Source: Photobacterium proteolyticum
Lineage (GTDB): Bacteria; Pseudomonadota; Gammaproteobacteria; Enterobacterales; Vibrionaceae
Length of the DNA: 64,000 nt
Direction of reading: 5' to 3'
Assembly: GCF_001939735.1 (NCBI RefSeq)
Contig: NZ_MJIL01000060.1
Coordinates: 124,001-188,000, forward strand
Below, piece after piece: positions 54,680-63,189 of the stretch. The position numbers and the translations under genes are program-made. Within the stretch, counting starts at the first letter, position 1; each line of letters begins with the position of its first letter. The notes under the pieces are model-generated. The model was given only the letters and a program-made list of their open reading frames with translations. It did not search any database and was not told where the DNA came from.

Positions 54680-55901
54680 TTAACTGATCTCCATTCAGGG
54701 GAAAGACATGACCATCTACCACACGGGCAATGAGATCCGGCACACCAAGGCGGTATGACAGCTCTGCTGGTGTTTCGACCTGCCAGATAGCAAGATCGGC
54801 ATCCATGCCAAGGGCAATTTGTCCACGAGCTTCCTGCAGACCCAAAGCCTGAGCGGCATTGCAAGTCACACCTCGCAAACACTCTTCCGGTGTGAGTCGG
54901 AACAGGGTACAGCCCATATTCATCATTGTGCGCAACGACGCAATCGGTGATGTACCTGGGTTAAAGTCGGTGGCGATAGCCATAGGTACATTTTGCTGGC
55001 GTAATTGTTCAATAGGCGGATATTGTGTCTCGCGCAAGAAGTAAAAGGCACCTGGCAACAGGGTAGCGACCGTATTGTTGGCTGCCAGGGCAGCAACACC
55101 GTCTTCGTCGAGGTACTCAATATGGTCAACGGAAGTTGCACCCATGCTTGCTGCCAGCGCACTGCCGCCCAAGTTGGAAAGCTGCTCGGTATGTCCTTTT
55201 ATGCTCAGGCCGTGTGCTTTTGCTGCGGTGAAAACGCGTTGGCTTTGCTCGATGCTAAAGCCGATCCCTTCACAGAAGACATCGACGGCATCAGCCAGTT
55301 TTTCCCTGGCGGCAGCCGGGATGATTTCGTGACAGACAAATTTAATGTAGTCATCACTTTTGCCAGTGTATTCTGGTGGCAGGGCATGGGCCGCAAGAAG
55401 CGTCGTGGTGACTTTGATATCCGTCATTTCGCCGATACGGCGCGCAACCCGCAACATTTTCAGTTCGTCATCTATAGTCAGACCGTAACCGGATTTGATT
55501 TCGACGGTGGTAACACCGTCTTGTTTCAGGCCATTGAGGCGCTGGACTGCCAGTTCATAGAGCTCATCTTCCGAGGCTTCGCGGGTCGCTTTTACTGTTG
55601 ACAGAATACCGCCTCCGGCCTTGGCAATTTCTTCGTAAGGAACGCCGTTTAGACGCTGCTCGAATTCGTTGGCCCGGTTGCCTGCGAAAATTAGGTGAGT
55701 ATGACAGTCGATCAGTCCTGGAGTGACGAGTGCGCCATGGCAGTCGATAACATCAGGGTGGCCATGCAAATCTTCATGGTCAGCATGACCAGCAAACATG
55801 ATTTTGCCTTCTCGGATGCCAATCATGCCGTTCTCTATGATTTGGTAACCAGCTTCTGGCTGCATGGTGACCATTTTTAGATTCGTCAGTACTCGATCCA
55901 T
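54669..55901 (-). CDS. hutI: Imidazolonepropionase
   Basis: Opens the imidazolone ring to give N-formimidoyl-glutamate. It is an amidohydrolase-fold enzyme of 410 residues. The metal-binding start [22 protein letters not shown], the [11 protein letters not shown] and [12 protein letters not shown] motifs (His and Asp ligands) are present. It is the first gene of hutIGUH and follows a palindromic operator candidate 26 bp upstream. Confidence 0.96.
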   Translation of the reverse strand: MDRVLTNLKMVTMQPEAGYQIIENGMIGIREGKIMFAGHADHEDLHGHPDVIDCHGALVTPGLIDCHTHLIFAGNRANEFEQRLNGVPYEEIAKAGGGILSTVKATREASEDELYELAVQRLNGLKQDGVTTVEIKSGYGLTIDDELKMLRVARRIGEMTDIKVTTTLLAAHALPPEYTGKSDDYIKFVCHEIIPAAAREKLADAVDVFCEGIGFSIEQSQRVFTAAKAHGLSIKGHTEQLSNLGGSALAASMGATSVDHIEYLDEDGVAALAANNTVATLLPGAFYFLRETQYPPIEQLRQQNVPMAIATDFNPGTSPIASLRTMMNMGCTLFRLTPEECLRGVTCNAAQALGLQEARGQIALGMDADLAIWQVETPAELSYRLGVPDLIARVVDGHVFPLNGDQLNVN

Positions 55902-56206
55902 GGACGTTTATCTTCAATGTTGATTATGTATATACAAATAAATAGACAATTATTGAGATAAACTCAAGATGTTATGTAAAGAAAATGTGATCAGAATTGT
56001 AATTATTGGCTGACAGTGAGTAAAAAACTGGTGATTGATCGGGAAAGTGATACTTCTCTTTGACGATTTATTGTATAGCCGTGGTGAGGAGGTGGCGTAG
56101 GCGGTGAGTTCTCGCTGTTCGTTGTCTTACTGGCGTAGGAAATTAGCTAGGTACTTGATAATAAAGTATTAAGTTCCTAGCTTGACATTGCGCGAGGCTG
56201 TCAGTG
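55902..56206. promoter_or_regulatory. hut promoter region with HutC operator candidate and a CRP-like half-site
   Basis: A 305-bp gap between hutC and hutI. TGTATATACA at 55928-55937 is a perfect palindrome close to the TGTA..TACA HutC sites known in pseudomonads, 26 bp upstream of hutI. A CRP-like site AAAATGTGATCAG.. at 55983-56004 has one good half (TGTGA) and one poor half. Both fit repression by HutC and activation by CRP, but the second is weak. Nothing else was seen in this gap. Confidence 0.5.
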
Positions 56207-56911
56207 TTAAACCTGACTTCTCGAGCTGAGTTTATACTTATCTCCCGGATGATAGAGAAGCGCGGTGCTGATCAGGTTCTTATCACTCCAGGTCCGGCGG
56301 TTTAGCAACAGGCACGGTGAACCCGAAGCCATCATCAACAGATCCGATACGCGCTTGGCCGGTAAAATGGCTTCGACAGTATGCTCAATGTCGCTCAGCG
56401 GACAGGTTTGTACCAGGTATTCGTTAGGGGTCTGCTGGGTAAAATCTTGCTCTATGTAATCGGGGACAAAGTCGGGGTTTACCCAGCGTTCTTCGAGCTG
56501 AATTGGGGTGTCATTTTCATAGTGGACTATCTGAGTGAAGTAGACACTGGTTCCGTGGCGAACACCTAGCCACAGAGCAATGTCATCATTGGCTTCTACT
56601 GTCGTTTGGTTAATCACCTTGTTGGCATAATCATGGCCACGATTTTTGACCTCTGCAGCTATATTGCGAATTTCCATCAGTGGTGACTCGGCTTTTTTTT
56701 GGCAGACAAACGTGCCGAGCCGAGGGGTTCGCTCCAGAAAACCGTCTTTAACCAAGTCGCGAATCGCTTTGTTTGCGGTCATACGGCTGACGGAGAACTG
56801 CTCCGATAGCTCAATTTCTGTTGGGATCTTGTAACCAGGTGGCCAACTGCGTGATTGAATCTTGTCGTTGAGGTATTTTTTTATTTGAAGGTATCGCGGT
56901 GACTGAGCCAT
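56207..56911 (-). CDS. hutC: Histidine utilisation repressor, GntR family
   Basis: DNA-binding repressor of the hut genes that responds to urocanate. From the ATG at 56911 (MAQSPRYLQIKKYLNDKI) it has 234 residues: a GntR winged helix (about 1-75, with PTEIELSEQFSVSRMTANKAIRDLVKDGFL) and a UTRA ligand domain (about 90-232). In-frame starts at 56920 and 56968 would include extra residues; a half-operator lies just upstream of 56911, which supports the shorter form. It is transcribed in the same direction as hutI but from its own promoter. Confidence 0.9.
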   Translation of the reverse strand: MAQSPRYLQIKKYLNDKIQSRSWPPGYKIPTEIELSEQFSVSRMTANKAIRDLVKDGFLERTPRLGTFVCQKKAESPLMEIRNIAAEVKNRGHDYANKVINQTTVEANDDIALWLGVRHGTSVYFTQIVHYENDTPIQLEERWVNPDFVPDYIEQDFTQQTPNEYLVQTCPLSDIEHTVEAILPAKRVSDLLMMASGSPCLLLNRRTWSDKNLISTALLYHPGDKYKLSSRSQV

Positions 56912-56925
56912 TGCTGTCATTCCAT

Positions 56926-56941
56926 AATTGCCTATACAAAT
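56926..56941 (-). promoter_or_regulatory. HutC-like half operator upstream of hutC
   Basis: The minus strand reads TTTGTATAGGCAATT, which shares TTGTATA with the hutI operator candidate but has a weak second half. Its place just ahead of the hutC start suggests autoregulation. Confidence 0.35.
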
Positions 56942-57048
56942 GAAAGCAATTTTTCCGCTGTATTTCAAGTTTGTTCTGATCAGGAGCAGAAATAATCTAC
57001 TTGAAGGGGGGGAGGAGCTTGCTGTTGTGATAGCAGAGGTAAGTTAAT

Positions 57049-57085
57049 AGGGGAGCTGCGCCCAAGGGCAGGTGCAACTCCCTAT
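57049..57085 (-). terminator. Hairpin downstream of ompV, probable terminator
   Basis: GGGAGTTGCACC and GGGCGCAGCTCCC pair imperfectly around a short loop on the minus strand, about 20 bp after the ompV stop. The tail is TATTAACTT. Confidence 0.5.
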
Positions 57086-57106
57086 ATAGTGCTATGAAAG
57101 CAATAG

Positions 57107-57880
57107 TTAGAAGTGGTAGGCAACGGTTGCGCCTACGACCCATTGGTTCGCGCTATCTACAATCGGTGAGTCCGAGATTTTAGATCCCAGACGGGTATAG
57201 GCTGTGCTTTGAGTAATGTCGATACTGTCTGTTACAGGGACCACAAGTTTATATCCGACATTGAAGGCAAAGTCGCTATCACCTTTGTACGCTTTGCGGG
57301 TCGAGGTCGCCTCTGAGGCTTTAACGCCATAGTAATAGTCGACAAAGTCTTTGCTCAGGTAGCTAACACCCGCAAACGGTACGAAGTCAGCAACCCCTAA
57401 GTTCATCACGTGAAAGTACTTGGCACCGCCAATGAATCCTTTATAGGCCCCGGTAACATCGTGTTGTAAGAATGTGGAGACGGTTCCCAGCCCAAGATGG
57501 AAGTCAGCGTTAAGGCCAAGATCGCCGCTCATCTTACGGTCCTTCATTCCTTTCAATACGTCAGCATCATCAGCGTCATATCCGGTACCACCTGCTGTAA
57601 AATAAGCGCTCATATTGACTAGATCATTGTCAGTACCGATAAAGCGATAGTTGATACCACCGAGGTCAATGTTGAAGTCTTCGCCGTGATAACCACCATT
57701 AAGTACCACGGCCGTTGTTTTATCCTGGCCTTTGTATAGTTCGCTGCCGGTAACAACGCCTGCTTCTACAAAACCTGCTCCCTCGTTGGTGTAAATATTA
57801 CCATTGCGAATATAGGTGTCTCCTGCAAATGCCTGCGAGGATAGAAGTGACGCGGCGATGAACAGTGCTAGCTTTTTCAT
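57107..57880 (-). CDS. ompV: Outer membrane protein OmpV (MipA/OmpV family)
   Basis: Outer-membrane beta-barrel of 258 residues. The signal peptide MKKLALFIAASLLSSQAFA is followed by GDTYIRNGNIYTNEG and ends SANQWVVGATVAYHF, with a C-terminal Phe typical of barrel proteins. It aligns along its length with V. cholerae OmpV (about 257 residues). I chose the ATG at 57880 before MKKLALF; an upstream in-frame start would hide the signal peptide. The function of OmpV in detail is not settled. Confidence 0.93.
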   Translation of the reverse strand: MKKLALFIAASLLSSQAFAGDTYIRNGNIYTNEGAGFVEAGVVTGSELYKGQDKTTAVVLNGGYHGEDFNIDLGGINYRFIGTDNDLVNMSAYFTAGGTGYDADDADVLKGMKDRKMSGDLGLNADFHLGLGTVSTFLQHDVTGAYKGFIGGAKYFHVMNLGVADFVPFAGVSYLSKDFVDYYYGVKASEATSTRKAYKGDSDFAFNVGYKLVVPVTDSIDITQSTAYTRLGSKISDSPIVDSANQWVVGATVAYHF

Positions 57881-57916
57881 GGTTGAATTCCGTCTATGAG
57901 TTTGAATTGTTGTCAT

Positions 57917-58245
57917 TAATCAAGATGTGAACACTGTACAAAATGGGTTTGGTATAGGCTATCCAAGGATTGTCCGGAAATGTCACAGCCTATTACAATC
58001 GAGTACAAAAATGCTTTTAATGTCGTGTGAGAGGTAGCTTGGGTATAAAACAATTAAATTTGTCAGGGCCTTTGCAATCAGTTACAACCGTTTGATATAG
58101 TTCCACCTTCGTTTCTGTTCTCTGTACTGCTCAGTATTGCGGGACTGGCTCAGAAGCTTTTACTCATTCATCTAAGCTATCCAAAGCTTATATATATTCA
58201 ACATGTGCTACTTGGTGTGTGGCACCACTGTGAAAGGACATATTC
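57917..58245. other. Leader and promoter region of thrS
   Basis: About 330 bp between divergent ompV and thrS. It holds the thrS promoter described separately and a leader of about 135 nt. In E. coli thrS is controlled by threonyl-tRNA synthetase binding its own leader; I could not confirm a tRNA-like fold here by eye. No gene was seen. Confidence 0.5.
58072..58101 (+). promoter_or_regulatory. thrS promoter candidate
   Basis: TTGCAA (-35, 58072-58077) and TATAGT (-10, 58096-58101) with an 18-bp spacer, upstream of the thrS-infC-rpmI-rplT cluster. Confidence 0.6.
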
Positions 58246-60177
58246 ATGCCTGTAATTACTCTTCCTGACGGCAGTCAGCGTCAATTTGACAATCCAGTTT
58301 CTACTTTTGAAGTCGCGCAATCGATCGGCCCTGGTCTTGCGAAGGCGACCATTGCTGGTCGCGTTAATGGTAACCGCGTCGATGCGTGTGACCTTATCGA
58401 AGAAGATGCTAGCCTTGAAATTATCACGGCTAAAGACGAAGTAGACGGTCTCGAGATCGTTCGCCACTCGTGTGCTCACCTTCTCGGCCACGCGCTGAAG
58501 CAGCTTTACCCACAAGCGAAAATGGCGATTGGTCCAACCATCGACAACGGCTTCTACTACGACATTGACCTTGACGAGTCACTTACGCAAGAAGATCTTG
58601 AAAAGATTGAAAAGCGTATGAAAGAACTGGCGAAGACCAAATACCAAGTTATCAAGAAAAAGGTAAGCTGGCAGGAAGCACGTGATACGTTTGAATCACG
58701 TGAAGAACCGTACAAAGTGGAAATCCTTGACGAGAACGTTTCTCGTGATGATCGTCCTGGCCTGTACCACCACGAAGAATATATCGATATGTGTCGTGGC
58801 CCGCACGTACCGCACATGGGCTTCTGTCAGCACTTTACCCTGCTGAACGTTGCTGGTGCATACTGGCGTGGTGACAGCGACAACAAGATGCTTCAGCGTA
58901 TCTACGGTACTGCTTTCCATGATAAGAAAGCACTGAAGGCGCACCTGACTCGCCTGGAAGAAGCCGCAAAGCGTGACCACCGTAAAATCGGTAAGCAGCT
59001 TGATCTTTTCCACATGCAGCAAGAAGCGCCGGGTATGGTGTTCTGGCACCACAACGGTTGGTCAATCTTCCGTGATCTGGAAGTATTCATTCGCGAGAAG
59101 CTGACTGAGTACGGTTACCAGGAAGTTAAGGGTCCTCTGATGATGGACCGCGTTCTTTGGGAACGTTCTGGTCACTGGGACAAGTACGCAGAAGCAATGT
59201 TCACAACTTCTTCAGAGAACCGTGAGTACGCTATCAAGCCGATGAACTGCCCAGGTCATGTTCAGATCTTTAACCAAGGCCTGAAGTCTTACCGTGATCT
59301 GCCATTGCGTATGGCCGAGTTTGGTTCATGTCACCGTAACGAGCCATCTGGTGCACTGCACGGCATTATGCGTGTGCGTGGCTTTACTCAGGATGATGCA
59401 CACGTCTTCTGTACAGAAGCTCAGGTACAAGAAGAAGTTACATCTTGTATTAAAATGGTTTATGATACTTATCAGACATTTGGCTTTGACAACATTGTTG
59501 TTAAGCTGTCTACACGCCCTGAAAAGCGTGTAGGTTCTGATGAAATGTGGGATAAAGCAGAGTCTGACCTGACGCTTGCTCTTGAATCAATGGAAATTCC
59601 TTTTGAAATTCAAGAAGGCGAAGGTGCATTCTACGGTCCTAAGATCGAGTTTACCCTGCATGACTGCCTGGATCGTGCTTGGCAGTGCGGTACCGTTCAG
59701 CTAGACTTTGCTCTGCCTGAACGTCTTGGTGCAACATACGTGGGTGAAGACAACGAGCGTCACACTCCGGTTATGATTCACCGTGCTATTCTTGGTTCAC
59801 TAGAGCGTTTCATCGGTATTCTGATTGAAGAATACGCAGGCTTCTTCCCGACTTGGTTGGCGCCTCAACAAGCTGTTGTGATGAATATTACTGACAGTCA
59901 GTCAGAATATGTACAAGAAGTAGTAGAAAAACTGCAAAAAAGTGGAATTAGAGTCAATGCGGACTTGAGAAATGAGAAGATTGGCTTTAAAATTCGCGAA
60001 CATACTTTGAAGCGAGTGCCTTACATGCTCGTTTGCGGCGACAAAGAAGTCGAAGCAGGTGAGATTGCAGTTCGTACTCGCAAGGGTAAAGATTTGGGTA
60101 AATTTAAGATTGACGATCTTGTTGCATTCTTGCAGCAAGAAATTAGCAGTCGCAAGCTCAATATTTTGGAGGAATAA
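58246..60177 (+). CDS. thrS: Threonyl-tRNA synthetase
   Basis: Charges tRNA-Thr with threonine and edits mischarged serine. The 643-residue protein (642 in E. coli) has the N-terminal TGS domain (about 1-62), the editing domain with [11 protein letters not shown] (about 73-83), and the class II core with [10 protein letters not shown], the motif-2 region [30 protein letters not shown], motif 3 and the zinc ligands Cys and two His in their usual places. AAGGACA precedes the start. It is followed three bases later by infC. Confidence 0.97.
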   Translation: MPVITLPDGSQRQFDNPVSTFEVAQSIGPGLAKATIAGRVNGNRVDACDLIEEDASLEIITAKDEVDGLEIVRHSCAHLLGHALKQLYPQAKMAIGPTIDNGFYYDIDLDESLTQEDLEKIEKRMKELAKTKYQVIKKKVSWQEARDTFESREEPYKVEILDENVSRDDRPGLYHHEEYIDMCRGPHVPHMGFCQHFTLLNVAGAYWRGDSDNKMLQRIYGTAFHDKKALKAHLTRLEEAAKRDHRKIGKQLDLFHMQQEAPGMVFWHHNGWSIFRDLEVFIREKLTEYGYQEVKGPLMMDRVLWERSGHWDKYAEAMFTTSSENREYAIKPMNCPGHVQIFNQGLKSYRDLPLRMAEFGSCHRNEPSGALHGIMRVRGFTQDDAHVFCTEAQVQEEVTSCIKMVYDTYQTFGFDNIVVKLSTRPEKRVGSDEMWDKAESDLTLALESMEIPFEIQEGEGAFYGPKIEFTLHDCLDRAWQCGTVQLDFALPERLGATYVGEDNERHTPVMIHRAILGSLERFIGILIEEYAGFFPTWLAPQQAVVMNITDSQSEYVQEVVEKLQKSGIRVNADLRNEKIGFKIREHTLKRVPYMLVCGDKEVEAGEIAVRTRKGKDLGKFKIDDLVAFLQQEISSRKLNILEE

Positions 60178-60180
60178 GGT

Positions 60181-60732
60181 ATTAAAGGCGGAAGAAGAAC
60201 ACAAGCACCAGTTAAGCAAAACGCACATCGTTTGAATGGTGAAATTCGCGGCGTACGTGAAGTACGTTTAACTGGTCTTGACGGCGAGTCAGTCGGTGTT
60301 GTTTCTATTGAAGAAGCAATGAATATTGCTCATGAAGCTGGAGTAGATCTAGTTGAAATCAGCCCTAATGCCGAGCCACCAGTCTGTCGTGTGATGGACT
60401 ATGGCAAGTACCTGTTCGAAAAGAGCAAGGCTGCTAAAGAGCAAAAGAAAAAGCAGAAACAAATCCAGGTTAAGGAAGTTAAATTCCGTCCTGGTACAGA
60501 CGAAGGCGATTATCAGGTAAAACTGCGCAACCTGACTCGCTTTTTAGAAGAGGGCAACAAGGGTAAGGTCACACTGCGTTTCCGCGGTCGTGAAATGGCC
60601 CACCAGAGTCTGGGTATTGACCTTCTAAATCGTATTAAGGAAGAGCTAGCTGACCTAGCGGTTGTAGAGAGCTTCCCTAATCGAGTTGAAGGTCGTCAAA
60701 TGACGATGATGCTTGCCCCAAAGAAGAAGTAA
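60181..60732 (+). CDS. infC: Translation initiation factor IF-3, starting at ATT
   Basis: Binds the 30S subunit and checks the initiator tRNA-codon match. The gene starts at ATT (60181), followed by [23 protein letters not shown], with GGAGG eight bases upstream inside the end of thrS. The resulting 183 residues match E. coli IF3 (180, which begins ATT-AAA-GGC-GGA). The rare AUU start is the known autoregulatory device: IF3 itself discriminates against it. No ATG or GTG start is available in a fitting place. The body keeps [22 protein letters not shown] and [12 protein letters not shown]. Confidence 0.96.
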   Translation: MKGGRRTQAPVKQNAHRLNGEIRGVREVRLTGLDGESVGVVSIEEAMNIAHEAGVDLVEISPNAEPPVCRVMDYGKYLFEKSKAAKEQKKKQKQIQVKEVKFRPGTDEGDYQVKLRNLTRFLEEGNKGKVTLRFRGREMAHQSLGIDLLNRIKEELADLAVVESFPNRVEGRQMTMMLAPKKK

Positions 60733-60752
60733 TTACGGCATTCAAGTAGCAC

Positions 60753-60783
60753 AAAGCGCTGCTTAACCGCAGCGCTTTTTGTT
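60753..60783 (+). terminator. Terminator or attenuator between infC and rpmI
   Basis: AAAGCGCTGC and GCAGCGCTTT form a 10-bp stem around TTAACC with TTGTT after it. It sits inside the infC-rpmI-rplT cluster, so it may partly uncouple the ribosomal genes from infC. Confidence 0.85.
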
Positions 60784-60829
60784 CGCCTGATTACTATGTT
60801 ATTAACTATCAACAATGCGGAGTCTCATC

Positions 60830-61024
60830 ATGCCTAAGATGAAATCCAACAAAGGTGCTGCTAAGCGTTTCAAGAAAACTGCTGGTGGCTTTAAGTTTAA
60901 GCACGCGACTAAGCGTCACATCCTTACTAAACGTACTACTAAGAACAAGCGTCAGCTTCGTCCAAATGCGATTCTTCCAGCATGTGAAGTTGCAGCAGTT
61001 GCACGTATGCTTCCGTTCGCTTAA
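60830..61024 (+). CDS. rpmI: 50S ribosomal protein L35
   Basis: A 64-residue, very basic ribosomal protein. The sequence [35 protein letters not shown] is typical L35. The ATG at 60830 follows GCGGAG; an in-frame start 15 bases upstream overlaps this site and is rejected. rplT follows 41 bp later. Confidence 0.97.
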   Translation: MPKMKSNKGAAKRFKKTAGGFKFKHATKRHILTKRTTKNKRQLRPNAILPACEVAAVARMLPFA

Positions 61025-61065
61025 TAGTTTTTAGTTTTATATTTTAATTTAGTTAGGAGTCTCCT

Positions 61066-61419
61066 ATGCCTCGCGTAAAACGTGGTGTACAAGCACGTGC
61101 ACGTCACAAGAAAGTTCTTAAACAAGCTAAAGGTTACTACGGTGCACGTTCACGTGTTTACCGCGTAGCTTTCCAAGCAGTAACTAAAGCTGGTCAGTAC
61201 GCTTACCGTGACCGTCGCAACAAGAAACGTACTTTCCGTCAACTATGGATTGCACGTATCAACGCTGCTGCTCGTCAGAACGGTATGTCTTACAGCCGCT
61301 TCATCAACGGTCTTAAGAAAGCATCTATCGAGATCGATCGTAAGATCCTTGCTGACATCGCTGTATTCGACAAAGCTACTTTCACAGTACTAGTTGAAAA
61401 AGCAAAAGCTGCACTGTAA
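61066..61419 (+). CDS. rplT: 50S ribosomal protein L20
   Basis: A 117-residue basic protein that starts 50S assembly and in E. coli represses rpmI-rplT translation. The sequence [34 protein letters not shown] and [19 protein letters not shown] are unmistakable L20. Codon use is strongly biased, as expected for a highly expressed gene. A strong SD (TAGGAG) precedes the ATG. It is the last gene of the cluster. Confidence 0.98.
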   Translation: MPRVKRGVQARARHKKVLKQAKGYYGARSRVYRVAFQAVTKAGQYAYRDRRNKKRTFRQLWIARINAAARQNGMSYSRFINGLKKASIEIDRKILADIAVFDKATFTVLVEKAKAAL

Positions 61420-61441
61420 TTTCAGTCCAGTTTTGATGTGG

Positions 61442-61472
61442 AAAGGAGAGCTTCGGCTCTCCTTTTTTCTTT
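61442..61472 (+). terminator. Terminator of the rpmI-rplT cluster
   Basis: AAAGGAGAGC, the loop TTCG and GCTCTCCTTT, followed by TTTCTTTTTTT. It is a strong terminator 22 bp after rplT. Confidence 0.95.
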
Positions 61473-61512
61473 TTTTGCTTTCCTATTGCTTCACCTCTCT
61501 TCTTCGTGTTGC

Positions 61513-61564
<52 letters not shown>

Positions 61565-61751
61565 TTATTGATGCCTGTCACTCTGATAGGGCAATGAATG
61601 TATCTTTGATTGAATAACTGGGATTTATCTCGAGACTCTGTACAGTTTGCAGGCCTCTGATTTGGTATTTCAAATAAATCTGCTTGGTTTGATATGTGGC
61701 GTAAATATATGAATTATTTACTATTTAATCACTAATCAAGAGGGCGATAAA
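61565..61751. other. Region between the heptamer repeat and the protease gene
   Basis: About 190 bp, AT-rich, which with the repeat and terminator forms a 330-bp gap. It should carry the protease promoter; no other feature was seen. Confidence 0.45.
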
Positions 61752-63071
61752 TTGAAATCAATAGGGCATGTATCGTTAGCTGCTGCGATGTTGTTTACTA
61801 TCCCGGTGGTAGCTGATAACGGGAATACTATTTCTCCAAAAAATGAACCTCGTATTGTGGGTGGCAAGCCTGCCAATGCGGCAGAGTGGGGGTTCTATAC
61901 GCAAATTGTGAGTAGATATAGTAACCGTTCCTACTGTGGCGCGAGTTACCTGGGAGATGGCTATGTTCTTACGGCAGCCCACTGTGTGGATGGTGATGCT
62001 CCGAATCAGATCGCCGTCAAGGTAGGAGGGATGAAATATAATGGAACAGATGGCCAAAGAGTTAATGTATCTAATATTTATATCCATCCGAACTTCAACT
62101 CGCGCAATCTGGACAATGACATCGCTGTATTGAAACTCGACCGTATACCCGTCGGTGCACAAATGGTTGAGATAGCCCAGGGCTCGCTGACTCAGTATGC
62201 AGGTGTGGGTGACTGGTTAACGGTTGCCGGGCTTGGTCGCACTCAGGAAGGCGGAAGTTCGCCATCCGTCCTTATGGAGGTGGATGTGCCTTTGGTGTCG
62301 GATGCGACATGTCGTACTGCCGGGGGCAGCTATACCAATGTTGGTGCAGTTTCATTCTGTGCCGGGTTACCTCAGGGGGGCAAAGATTCCTGTCAGGGTG
62401 ACAGCGGTGGCCCTATTGTTGTTAATCGCTCAGGAACCATAACTCAGTTGGGAGTGGTAAGTTGGGGGATTGGGTGTGCAAGACCGGGCAAATATGGCGT
62501 CTATAGTGATATTGCGGCTTTGCGAAGCTGGGTCGATAGCGTCATTGCCAGCCCGTCAGGTAGCATTTCTGTCGGGTATACTAAGCAGCAGACGCTGGCC
62601 GGATTTAAGGTTGGAGAAATTAAAACTCATACGTTTGAGCTGACCAATACCGGCACAACAGGCTTTACAGTCACCAATATTGAACTTGGCTACGGAGGGG
62701 TAGCCCTGCGGCCTGTGATCAGTCGCGACACGTGTTCTGCCACAACATTAAATGCTAGCCAGGCTTGTTCGGTTGCGATTGAGTTCGGCGCCTCTGCGGC
62801 AGGAGCGGCGACGGTTGCCCTGAATTTCTCAACAGATAAGGCTACGACGGTTTATACCGCTAACATCAGTGCGGTTGCCACTGATAGTGGAAACTCTGGT
62901 ACATGCGATGGTAGCTGGGACCCAGTAAAGGTTTACAACAAGGGCGACAAAGTGAAATGGGCCGGTAAAGTGTGGCAAGCGCAGTGGTGGACTCAGGGCG
63001 ATAACCCATCTGATTCGGGGCCTTGGGGTGTCTGGCAGGAAGTTGGGCTGTCAAACTGCGGTGCTAAATAA
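61752..63071 (+). CDS. Secreted trypsin-like serine protease with a C-terminal chitin-binding domain
   Basis: Exported S1-family protease of 439 residues. A signal peptide (1-21, ending VVA) is followed by a short pro-segment; RIVGG at 34-38 is the usual activation site. The catalytic triad is His in LTAAHC, Asp in DNDIAVL and Ser in SCQGDSGGP, and the Asp six residues before Ser predicts trypsin-like specificity. An Ig-like domain (about 285-380) and a CBM5/12-like domain (WDPVKVYNKGDKVKWAGKVWQAQWW...WQEVG) follow. The start is TTG at 61752 with GAGGG upstream. It resembles Vibrio type II secreted Ves proteases but has no GlyGly-CTERM. Confidence 0.88.
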   Translation: MKSIGHVSLAAAMLFTIPVVADNGNTISPKNEPRIVGGKPANAAEWGFYTQIVSRYSNRSYCGASYLGDGYVLTAAHCVDGDAPNQIAVKVGGMKYNGTDGQRVNVSNIYIHPNFNSRNLDNDIAVLKLDRIPVGAQMVEIAQGSLTQYAGVGDWLTVAGLGRTQEGGSSPSVLMEVDVPLVSDATCRTAGGSYTNVGAVSFCAGLPQGGKDSCQGDSGGPIVVNRSGTITQLGVVSWGIGCARPGKYGVYSDIAALRSWVDSVIASPSGSISVGYTKQQTLAGFKVGEIKTHTFELTNTGTTGFTVTNIELGYGGVALRPVISRDTCSATTLNASQACSVAIEFGASAAGAATVALNFSTDKATTVYTANISAVATDSGNSGTCDGSWDPVKVYNKGDKVKWAGKVWQAQWWTQGDNPSDSGPWGVWQEVGLSNCGAK

Positions 63072-63117
63072 TACTTAAGCGAGTAGCTGTTCTTTATTCG
63101 CGAAGGCTAAGCCTTAA

Positions 63118-63158
63118 GCCGAGCACTGATTTTTCATAATGAAGAGTCAGTGCTCGGC
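63118..63158. terminator. Perfect inverted repeat between convergent protease and membrane-protein genes
   Basis: GCCGAGCACTGA and TCAGTGCTCGGC form a 12-bp stem around a 17-base loop. Convergent genes end on either side, so a bidirectional terminator is likely, though no T-run follows. Confidence 0.6.
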
Positions 63159-63189
63159 AATATAGGCTAGCTCGTTATAGGGAAGTTTT

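Noticed and set aside
55005..55601. Antisense open frame of 198 codons inside hutI
   Set aside because: hutI is complete on the other strand with all motifs, and the antisense peptide shows no conserved features.
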